Below are positions 56,873-64,000 of a stretch of DNA of 64,000 bases, piece by piece. Position 1 is the first letter of the stretch; every line of letters starts with the position of its first letter. The position numbers were made by a program, and so were the translations under genes. Below the pieces are notes generated by a model that searched no databases, was not told the origin of the DNA, and saw only the letters and a program-made list of their open reading frames with translations. Source of the DNA: Candidozyma auris (lineage: Eukaryota; Ascomycota; Pichiomycetes; Serinales; Metschnikowiaceae); assembly GCF_003013715.1 (NCBI RefSeq), contig NC_072813.1, positions 682,001 through 746,000 on the forward strand, given 5' to 3'.

Positions 56873-58354
56873 ATGACCTTTTCGGCGCTGCAAGTTCAGC
56901 AATGGTCCCAAGAGGCATTTCGAACCCTCGAGCGAGCTAGAGAGCTTTCTTCATCTGCTCAGGCAGTGCTTGAGTCCACCGCTCACATACTTAGCGATCA
57001 GCTACCGAAGAAGGTGCAAGCAGCAACGTTGGAAATGGACCACATCAAGGACCAACACGCGAATATCGCAGCATTGGTAGAGCATCTACGAGTGCAAGTG
57101 AATGACGGTCTCATTGGCTCTCACAGAGCTGCTAGAGAAAAGCAATTGGAGCCTGTAATGGCAAGCCTAGATGACGTTCTAGCGCAATTGCGAGACACAA
57201 CAGTACCAGAAGAGCTTCTTAGTAATGAGGTTGCGGATAAAAGCAGCTACAAGCACTTGAGTGACTTTATAGCCGACGACGAAATCAACATTCTCAAGAA
57301 AAATATCAGCATATATTTGGAAAACGCCGAGAAGGCCCACAAGCTTCTCACGCTGCGACTAGACGAGCTACTAAAGATCTACCATAAGATTTCAAGGAAG
57401 TACTCGCGTTTGGTGAAAGCTTATGACGCCTCTGTAGCAGGTGTTGCCATGCTTCTCAGATTTGCAGCCATGACACAGTCGCCACCAAAGGAGCAGAGCA
57501 ACTTGATTCGTGACATACTTCGAGAGAATAGTTCACTAGAGCAGGAACTCGTGTCCTTGCTTGAAATGCTTACTAATCACTACGATCAATGTTCTATTGC
57601 TGTGAATCTTCTACATTCCAACGGGGACACTCGCGATGTCAATTATGAGGTGCTTCAGGCGGATACCGCCGAATTACCCCATGTTTTGCGAGAGTTTTCT
57701 GCAATTCACGACATTATAATGAACAACGAAACGAGAGCGGCTAAGCTCGTAGAGCTGAAACTTCCTCCGATCAATAGTTTTCTTGAAGCCTCCCGTACGC
57801 TCTCGAATTTGAATACCACTTTCAAGAATGAACAAATCACTGGCTTTGTGCTCCTTCTATTGCGACTTGAAGAGGTCTTGAGACTGTGTCTGATCGAAGT
57901 TTCTGACACTTCCACTAAACTGGTTATTGAACTATACACAGACGTTATAAGTCAGCTTTTGCATCACTTCACTCAATTTCTCGCCACCTTCAAACTGCAA
58001 TACATTACCGAGCTTCATTACGAGCAGTATGTATATCCAAGGAAGTATGTCAAGGTACTCGATGATTTTCTTCACGGACCACTTTTGGAATTGGAAGAAG
58101 AAGAACGGGCTAGAAGAGCTCAATGGCTATCGAAGTATGGCGACTTCATCCCAAAAGAGCTTTTGCTTCCAGGCTTGCAAAATCAACCTTGCGTGGTGCG
58201 AGTAACTACCGAGGGTCTCGAAATGCTACAGTCGGAAAGAGCAGAAGAAAATGAAGCTCATCTACTTCTGTTGCTCAAAAGAACAAGGCAACGAGCAAGA
58301 AGCAGTGAGACAGGGGCAGAAGGTCGAGAGACCCACAGAAAGGAATCGATATGA
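56873..58354 (+). CDS. ATG17: Autophagy scaffold ATG17
   Basis: This 493-residue, mostly coiled-coil protein matches Atg17, the crescent-shaped scaffold of the Atg1 kinase complex that tethers vesicles at the preautophagosomal structure. Diagnostic segments are SLLEMLTNHYDQCSIAVNLL (about 226-245) and, near the C-terminus, KYGDFIPKELLLPGL. The C-terminal tail is rich in Arg/Glu, and the overall length is longer than S. cerevisiae Atg17 (417). CTG-clade yeasts use this gene for both non-selective and selective autophagy scaffolding together with Atg11. Confidence 0.88.
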   Translation: MTFSALQVQQWSQEAFRTLERARELSSSAQAVLESTAHILSDQLPKKVQAATLEMDHIKDQHANIAALVEHLRVQVNDGLIGSHRAAREKQLEPVMASLDDVLAQLRDTTVPEELLSNEVADKSSYKHLSDFIADDEINILKKNISIYLENAEKAHKLLTLRLDELLKIYHKISRKYSRLVKAYDASVAGVAMLLRFAAMTQSPPKEQSNLIRDILRENSSLEQELVSLLEMLTNHYDQCSIAVNLLHSNGDTRDVNYEVLQADTAELPHVLREFSAIHDIIMNNETRAAKLVELKLPPINSFLEASRTLSNLNTTFKNEQITGFVLLLLRLEEVLRLCLIEVSDTSTKLVIELYTDVISQLLHHFTQFLATFKLQYITELHYEQYVYPRKYVKVLDDFLHGPLLELEEEERARRAQWLSKYGDFIPKELLLPGLQNQPCVVRVTTEGLEMLQSERAEENEAHLLLLLKRTRQRARSSETGAEGRETHRKESI

Positions 58355-58589
58355 GATGGGTGATATCCATCAATGACGATGTTCAGTTCATGCTCCCACT
58401 TACCGAAATGTAAGATCATTCATGGCTAAGCATTATTCACGAAAGTAAGCAAACCTGTATTCAAAGACCTTGTTCAGTGCAACATTGTAAATTCTATATC
58501 TCCGTAGTGTTGCAAAATTCATGCATCTACTGCACAAACAATCACAACATTAACACTACAACCTTCTGTTCAAACGCCAAGGTCTTTAC

Positions 58590-60674
58590 ATGTCCAAGTC
58601 TTTTGGCCTCTCATTCACAAAGTCTTCGAAATCTGCGTATAATGATCAAGGTACGAAACAAGTTGAAACGGGCTCCTTCCCGTCGATGACAATGGCCATC
58701 CGAGATGAGTACTCTGACCTTGAGGAGTCCGACGATGAGCCGGCCATTCAGGCTCCTGAGGAGCCTATTGACTCAAGTGGGAGCCAATATAATAAGTATG
58801 GTATTGGTGCTAAGCTTCTCATGAAGATGGGATTTAAGGAGGGTCAAGGTTTGGGTGCTAAACAAGAGGGTATAGTGAAACCAATTGAAACAAGGCTCCG
58901 ACCTCGTGGATTGGGTGTTGGTGGAATTAAGGAGAAGGCTGGCGATGAAGTTACTAAGGAGCCCCAAGATGTCAAGTTTCTCGATAGGAGCGCAAGGGAG
59001 CGTGCACTTGAGGACTTACGTGGAAAGTACTCATTGGTCATCGATAGATTTCGCTCCAAGGGGATTGAATTGAACAGCGTATTTGAAAGCTACAAAAGGC
59101 TTGACCTAACTGAGGAGTGTATTCACAAAGACGAAAATACAGAGACTCTACGAAGAGCTTACGATGATCTTCTGCTGCTAGACTCTGCTGTGAAGGCACT
59201 AGAGTCTACTGTTGCACTAGAGAGTGCGGAGATATCGACAATTGAGTCTATGGTTCAAGAATCTTCTCGAAGCATAAATGACAATCAACTTCTCGAAACG
59301 ATTCTAGAAGAGTATGATCAGCAGCAGACAGAGGACGCAGCAACCCAGACCATCCGGCAAATCCTTAAGCTTCCAAGTCGTTCCGAGTTTGTGCTGCCTC
59401 ACCTATTTCTTACCATTGTGCAGCATCACGTAGGAAGCCATTTAGATCCATTAGATCATACACTCATGCTCTGGTGTCTGCTTGTAAAAGAAGTAACTGC
59501 GCAGCTGTCAATACACATTGGAGAATGGGACCTTTTTATCTATACTTTGCTCAAACCCACACTTGAGCGCTTGCTCGCCACTGAGCATTTTGATGAGTTG
59601 CATTCACTTCTAGATTCTTGGGAATCAACACCTGCTGTCATTAACTCCGGCTTATTCAAGGAAAAAATATTTGACAATCTCGTACGTCCTTACATCGAGC
59701 AGGATCTCGCAGACTGGGATATTCTTAATAGTGAAAATTCTCACTCGCATTGTATTGAGCTTTCGTTAAAGCTCGATCTCAACGCTGATGTACTCTCTCA
59801 GATTTTCAAACCACTCGCATCAAGATTTGAGCTGTTTGCCGACCCTGGTAGTGAACTTTGGAATGAGCTTAGGAAGAGTGATAGTATTCAGTCGTTTTAT
59901 AATGACGGCATTAAACGTCTTATTTCCCACTTCCGAGCGTGGTCTGATGTCTTTGCATTGTTCACACTGACTACGAAATTCTATTCTCGCGTTACTGATG
60001 CCATAATTTCATTCATTTACGATGAATGCTCTCGAGCTGGTTTTGAGGCAAGACGTGACGGTATATGGCTTCTCTTGCAATTGACGTATAATAGCAAAGT
60101 TTTTATCGTTGACCAGCTTGAAATTATTCTTCTGTTTTGCGTTTTCAACATTTTGATGCGAGATGTATCCAAGCATTTGCAAAAAGATCCAGTCTCATTG
60201 AAGAATCACGTATTCGATTTACAAGAATGGTTTCACGACAACTGTCACAAGACTCTGATCTTCGAGCTCGTTCAATGGTATTTTAATGTGTTTATGGAAA
60301 AGATGAGCGTCTATAAAAAGACAGGTCGTCTCGCTTTGGGTGGCCTTCCGAGCATTGATGATGACCCTTATCCTGGAAAAGAAGTAATTGTACGTCTTGT
60401 GAACGGTGATCATATTGATGCTGCAGACGTTAGAGCGCTTCGACTGTCTCAACTTATGGCTGTCTTTCGAGATGTAGTCGCCGATTTCTGCTTCAAGCAC
60501 GGTATCGGATTCATCGCCACTGACGAGCTGGATAATGCCATGAACAGGATCTACCAATTGACATTGAGAAACGGCAAAGTGAAGAGATGTTTCATTTCTG
60601 ATGATGTACTATGGGTTGAATCAGGAACAAGATTTGAGCCGACGAGTGTTTATGACATTATCGACTTGAGGTAG
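58590..60674 (+). CDS. SPP382: G-patch protein SPP382 (NTR1/TFIP11), activator of Prp43
   Basis: This 694-residue protein has an acidic N-terminus (DLEESDDEPAIQAPEE, about 43-58) and a G-patch (about 66-112: YGIGAKLLMKMGFKEGQGLGAKQEG, then RGLGVGG). It is followed by the long TFIP11/GCFC-type helical region. Spp382 with Ntr2 recruits and activates the DEAH helicase Prp43 to take apart spent spliceosomes. The length is like that of the S. cerevisiae protein (708). ATG17 and this gene are tandem, 235 bp apart. Alternative in-frame starts at Met33 and Met35 exist. Confidence 0.92.
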   Translation: MSKSFGLSFTKSSKSAYNDQGTKQVETGSFPSMTMAIRDEYSDLEESDDEPAIQAPEEPIDSSGSQYNKYGIGAKLLMKMGFKEGQGLGAKQEGIVKPIETRLRPRGLGVGGIKEKAGDEVTKEPQDVKFLDRSARERALEDLRGKYSLVIDRFRSKGIELNSVFESYKRLDLTEECIHKDENTETLRRAYDDLLLLDSAVKALESTVALESAEISTIESMVQESSRSINDNQLLETILEEYDQQQTEDAATQTIRQILKLPSRSEFVLPHLFLTIVQHHVGSHLDPLDHTLMLWCLLVKEVTAQLSIHIGEWDLFIYTLLKPTLERLLATEHFDELHSLLDSWESTPAVINSGLFKEKIFDNLVRPYIEQDLADWDILNSENSHSHCIELSLKLDLNADVLSQIFKPLASRFELFADPGSELWNELRKSDSIQSFYNDGIKRLISHFRAWSDVFALFTLTTKFYSRVTDAIISFIYDECSRAGFEARRDGIWLLLQLTYNSKVFIVDQLEIILLFCVFNILMRDVSKHLQKDPVSLKNHVFDLQEWFHDNCHKTLIFELVQWYFNVFMEKMSVYKKTGRLALGGLPSIDDDPYPGKEVIVRLVNGDHIDAADVRALRLSQLMAVFRDVVADFCFKHGIGFIATDELDNAMNRIYQLTLRNGKVKRCFISDDVLWVESGTRFEPTSVYDIIDLR

Positions 60675-60729
60675 CTTCAGTGGGAATGGGTGCAAATTGT
60701 GCACATAGTGCGATCTCAAAATACTTCGT

Positions 60730-61047
60730 ATGTTCCACCCCGTATCTCAGCCCATCGACCTCACCATGCTTTCTAGAAATTTGCCACGCCTCTCAACAAT
60801 TGGATTAAGACACTACGCCAAGCCTCCCAAGGGAAAAGTATCTCAATTTATTGACGACATTGGCAATGAAAACACGAAGACCGCTCAGAACACTTTGAAG
60901 ACCGTGAGGTGGATGGGAGCTATAACCATAATTGGTGTTTGTTGTTCCTTATTTTGGGTCAGCTCTATGACCGCTCCTGTCAAAGTCAAAGAGGTAGAGG
61001 TAGACGTTGGTGATTTGTCCAAGGACATACGGCACGAAAAGGATTGA
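60730..61047 (+). CDS. Small single-span mitochondrial protein, function unknown
   Basis: This 105-residue ORF with an ATG at 60730 has an alternative Met13 start (60766) that begins a better presequence: MLSRNLPRLSTIGLRHYAK. It contains a soluble linker (KGKVSQFIDDIGNENTKTAQNTLKT), one membrane span (about 61-80) and an acidic/basic tail. I do not recognise it. It lies 55 bp after SPP382 on the same strand, with a motif copy (ATGGGTGCAAA, 60686-60696) just before it. The call is a probable inner-membrane protein. Confidence 0.6.
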   Translation: MFHPVSQPIDLTMLSRNLPRLSTIGLRHYAKPPKGKVSQFIDDIGNENTKTAQNTLKTVRWMGAITIIGVCCSLFWVSSMTAPVKVKEVEVDVGDLSKDIRHEKD

Positions 61048-61506
61048 GTCCACATGGAGAGAACAAGAAGGCTCATCAAGACCCAACAATATGTAAATAG
61101 GGAAACAAATTAATGATGACTACGAATGATTATGAACGTTTACTCTGGCGTATTACAAGTCTCCCTACCCATTGTATACTTAGCTGCCGTATACTTGTTG
61201 GCGCTGATCATGCGACTGACTAACCAAGATCAGCACGAGCTACCATAAGCAGTTCTTTTACTTCGTAGGTCATGGATTGCATAATTCGATTTTAAATCAT
61301 AAAACCCTGGTGATGTTAGACCATATTTCATCTTCAGCACTGTAGACCCATGTGCCGCTTAGTCAGCGCAGAGTATAGTTGCTAGAAGCGCAGATTCAGT
61401 TTTCGCATCCACTACCTTTTTTTTTTCTATCAGTGCAACAACGTTCATTCACGTTCTCATCTGATCCAGAGCCATTGCCACCGAACGGACAGAACATTCG
61501 AAAAAC
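61048..61506. other. Intergenic: small mitochondrial gene to MIA40
   Basis: This 459-bp region holds the MIA40 promoter. No motif copy, repeat or RNA gene is visible. Confidence 0.55.
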
Positions 61507-62295
61507 ATGTTTAAAACCTGCATCACAACGTCTTTACGCCGGGGGGTCCCTATTGCCAGGAGATTCGCCTCGACGAGTTCCCATACAAGCACTTCTTGGA
61601 AAGCTGGTCTTGCTCCTAAAGTCGCCTTTGGAGCTAGTCTTGTTGCTGGTGCCATCATGTTTCCAATAACGCAAGTCCAGAACGATGTTTCTGAAAAAGC
61701 CAAAGAGCTCGTGAACGAGGCTGCTGAGCAGACTACTGCTGCCAAGGAGGAGATCAAAGACGCTGTGAAATCCTCTGGTGACAAGACTAGTGATGATAAA
61801 ACTGCTTCTAGCAACGAACCAGAGGAGGGACAGGCTGCTTTTAACCCTGAAACCGGTGAAATTAACTGGGACTGTCCCTGTCTTGGAGGTATGGCGCACG
61901 GCCCTTGCGGAGAGGAGTTCAAGGAGGCCTTCTCGTGCTTTGTCTATTCTGAGACAGAGCCCAAAGGTATTGATTGCATAAAGAAGTTTGAGGCAATGAG
62001 AACTTGTTTTAGACAGCACCCTGAGCACTACAAAGAGGAACTCTACGATGATGAGGAAGTTTCCAGTACAGACGATGACATTACATCTGCTGGTGCTGCT
62101 GCTGGTGCCACCGAAAAAGTTACCATTGATGTGATCCCATCCGAAGGTCCTTCTCATGCTTCTTCAGATGAGCCATCTGCTGCTCCCTCTGATGACCACA
62201 ACACAGCTCATGTGATTCCCTCAGAGGGTCCTTCGCTGGCCACCTCTGCTGAGCCTTCTGCTTTGCCAGCAGACCCCGAACAGTCAAAACTCTAA
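61507..62295 (+). CDS. MIA40: Mitochondrial intermembrane space import receptor and oxidoreductase Mia40
   Basis: This 262-residue protein has a presequence (about 1-30), a membrane span (about 38-56), an acidic linker, and the catalytic core with C123-P-C125 plus two CX9C pairs (C134-C144 and C157-C167). That core oxidises small Cys-rich proteins imported into the intermembrane space. The tail (about 183-262) is acidic and carries two copies of VIPSEGPS (209-216 and 236-243) within a 27-residue unit. It is shorter than S. cerevisiae Mia40 (403) and similar in size to the CTG-clade form. Confidence 0.95.
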   Translation: MFKTCITTSLRRGVPIARRFASTSSHTSTSWKAGLAPKVAFGASLVAGAIMFPITQVQNDVSEKAKELVNEAAEQTTAAKEEIKDAVKSSGDKTSDDKTASSNEPEEGQAAFNPETGEINWDCPCLGGMAHGPCGEEFKEAFSCFVYSETEPKGIDCIKKFEAMRTCFRQHPEHYKEELYDDEEVSSTDDDITSAGAAAGATEKVTIDVIPSEGPSHASSDEPSAAPSDDHNTAHVIPSEGPSLATSAEPSALPADPEQSKL

Positions 62296-62425
62296 GTTCA
62301 AGTGATAAGTTCTTGTACATAGTTAGAAAAAAAAAAGATCCTTGGGCGCCATTGCCTTTTCGTATATTTTCACATGTATGCTTTCAGTCCTTTGTAAGTC
62401 GTATCGAGTATGGTTCATGACAGAT

Positions 62426-63115
62426 TCAACAAGAGCATGACCAAGTACGTATCTTGTTCAACTCGATTGAGTCGAATCCTGTCACACTTGGTCTACGTCG
62501 GCTTGAGATTTGCACCCCTACACAAGCAGCTCTTCGAAACACCATCTCCACTAGCAGAAGTTGTTTGCATGTAATCTCTATCAAGTCTGTGTCCCAATTT
62601 GCAACATAGTCGTTAAGATTAACTTTTGGGTCATTACGACAAAGAACCTCTTGTATCTCGTCCTTGTCAATGCATCTTTCGTTTGTTTTGTCGATCTTAT
62701 TCCCAACAATTATGACTCCTGGTTTATCGACTTTGCAGTGTTCTATAAATCTGGAGAACCAGTCTCTCAAACTCAATACCGACTCGTAATTGGTCACATC
62801 GTACACTAGAACACACACATCTGCGCCTCTATAAAAAGCCAGAGATATCGAGTTGAATCTCTCTTGGCCGGCCGTATCCCAAACCTGTAAACTGACCTTT
62901 TTTGGTTCGTCATAATCTGGTCCAGAACGTATAGACTCGTTCGATTCAGGAGCTTTCCCTTTTGGTATCTCGATACTAGTGGTCAAATAGTCACCACCAA
63001 TGGTCGCTTTGTATGCATTAGTGAAGATATGGTGAACAAACTGTGCACGTAGACAGGTCTTTCCCACGCCGGAGTCGCCTAGTAGTACCACTTTGAGAAA
63101 CTCAGGAGAGTCCAT
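62426..63115 (-). CDS. Rab7-like GTPase, divergent
   Basis: This 229-residue small GTPase has GDSGVGKT (13-20), switch I around YKATIGGDYLTTSI (Thr38), WDTAGQERF (79-87, catalytic Gln84), NKID (139-142) and a C-terminal Cys-Ser-Cys for double geranylgeranylation. YKATIG.D and FYRGAD resemble Ypt7/Rab7. Three features are unusual: a 22-residue acidic/polar insert between switch I and the switch II strand (about 51-72), ITCK in place of the usual SAK in the G5 loop (about 181-184), and Arg-rich segments near 194-208. It may be the Ypt7 orthologue or a divergent paralog. Confidence 0.85.
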   Translation of the reverse strand: MDSPEFLKVVLLGDSGVGKTCLRAQFVHHIFTNAYKATIGGDYLTTSIEIPKGKAPESNESIRSGPDYDEPKKVSLQVWDTAGQERFNSISLAFYRGADVCVLVYDVTNYESVLSLRDWFSRFIEHCKVDKPGVIIVGNKIDKTNERCIDKDEIQEVLCRNDPKVNLNDYVANWDTDLIEITCKQLLLVEMVFRRAACVGVQISSRRRPSVTGFDSIELNKIRTWSCSC

Positions 63116-63840
63116 GAGTGGGTGAGTGGCTTAGGAAGTATGTAATCGAAGCTTAACTTATTGTCAATCGAAATGTGGCTGGCAAAATTAGGTTCTGTTG
63201 AAGTCCGCCAGTGATACCCGACTATGTAGGAGACTGTGCGAGTTCGTTAACGAGAGAACAATGCAAGGTGAGGTGGACGAGAGTCTCGAGAGACCCGATT
63301 CCATGTGGTGATCAGGGGTTTCTTCTTTCTCTTTCGCAATCCTGGGATTCTTCTAAATAATGTCTTTTTTTAATTTTTTTTTTTTACTCTCCAAACTCAG
63401 TGCCTCCACTTTTAGAACCTAAATCTGTACGATGAACGACCAATGGTTGCAAATTCGCAAATGTGATAAACTTGGAGAGGAATAACATTATACCTATAAA
63501 TAAAAATTTGGGTTGAATCGAGGAGCTAGAGTTTACACATCAAGGTAAAGATTGAAAAGTCCGGAGACGGGAGTCCACTTATTGTATAGAGAAACTACGC
63601 CGATGTTGCCTTTATCATTCGTACAATGGTCGCAAACATGATTCATATGGTACTTACGAAATACTGCAATGAAAGAATGGCATCCATATTTATCACCATA
63701 ATTGAACTAGCAATATCCGAGCTCAAAAAGTGCCGGTGTAGTAATTTCAGGGGGAAGCCCTTCTTCACCGCCTTATCATCACGTGCGAACAACACTGCCG
63801 CGTAAAAGCAATTACTCCAACATCGTTTTCCCCTACCATC
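63116..63840. promoter_or_regulatory. Divergent promoter region, Rab7-like / YKT6
   Basis: This 725-bp region contains a motif copy ATGGTTGCAAA (63443-63453), a variant ATGGTCGCAAA (63626-63636) and CACGTG (63780-63785), 55 bp before the YKT6 start. T-runs lie near 63366-63386. Confidence 0.6.
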
Positions 63841-64000
63841 ATGAAGATTTATTATATCGGCATCCTAAAGGTCAAGGACTCTGTTGTGGAGCTTGCTGCC
63901 GCCAGAGATCTCTCCCAGTTCTCGTTCTTCGAAAGATCCTCGGTGTCTCAGTTCATGACATTCTTTTCGGAAACAGTTTCCCAAAGAACGGCAGCAGGTC
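63841..64000 (+). CDS. YKT6: YKT6, longin-domain R-SNARE, N-terminal part (runs off the window end)
   Basis: The ATG at 63841 opens a frame that reaches the window end (53 codons). The sequence [19 protein letters not shown], then [20 protein letters not shown], is the conserved Ykt6 longin domain. Ykt6 is a lipid-anchored SNARE acting at several Golgi, endosomal and vacuolar fusion steps. The SNARE motif and the lipidated C-terminus lie outside the window. Confidence 0.93.
   Translation, partial: MKIYYIGILKVKDSVVELAAARDLSQFSFFERSSVSQFMTFFSETVSQRTAAG

Overview
This is a nuclear chromosome segment from a budding yeast. It contains no bacterial, viral or transposon genes, no CRISPR array and no tRNA or rRNA gene that I could recognise. 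Two conserved positions suggest the CTG-Ser clade: a CTG codon falls where beta-tubulin (residue 78) and threonyl-tRNA synthetase (residue 56) normally carry serine. CTG should therefore be read as Ser, and any standard-code translation of this window will show Leu there instead. A complex I subunit (NDUFA6 type), compact spacing, few introns and GC in the mid-40s by eye fit a Metschnikowiaceae-like yeast (the Clavispora or Candida haemulonii/auris group). That species-level placement is inference.

Layout. 1-3.0 kb: the start of a carnitine acetyltransferase gene and gamma-glutamyltranspeptidase, both on the minus strand. 4.5-14.7 kb: two Bul1/Bul2-type arrestin-related adaptors enclosing CNS1 and SLI15. 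15-26 kb: a plus-strand run of a PQ-loop protein, TUF1, APC1, PSD1 and MOB2. 26-33 kb: minus-strand RPO41, SNF7 and SED5. 34.5-40 kb: intron-bearing TUB2, a complex I LYR subunit and RIC1. 40-43 kb: ribosomal genes RPS16 (with an intron), RPL13 and RPP1. 43-46.4 kb: a 3.5-kb gene-free interval. 46.4-53 kb: exo-1,3-beta-glucanase, a PLP enzyme, MDM31/32 and a DUF202-like membrane protein. 53-64 kb: IES4-like, MST1, CDC73, ATG17, SPP382, a small mitochondrial protein, MIA40, a Rab7-like GTPase and the start of YKT6.

The genes are housekeeping and do not form a pathway cluster. Recurrent themes are mitochondrial biogenesis (TUF1, PSD1, RPO41, MST1, MIA40, MDM31/32, NDUFA6), membrane traffic (SNF7, SED5, RIC1, YKT6, Rab7-like), mitosis (SLI15, APC1, TUB2, MOB2) and translation. 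Several start codons were moved to the first in-frame ATG because the longest open frame began at TTG or GTG, and two genes needed a small 5' exon.

I found no obvious new multi-gene system. The most notable unexplained signals are a recurrent intergenic motif, ATGGNTGCRA, concentrated in divergent promoters; the 3.5-kb gene-free interval with an embedded GC island and a 16-bp palindrome; a hairpin plus T-run after RPS16; a 60-nt TUB2 intron with an unusual 5' splice site; and a 42-codon ORF with a glycine-zipper segment.
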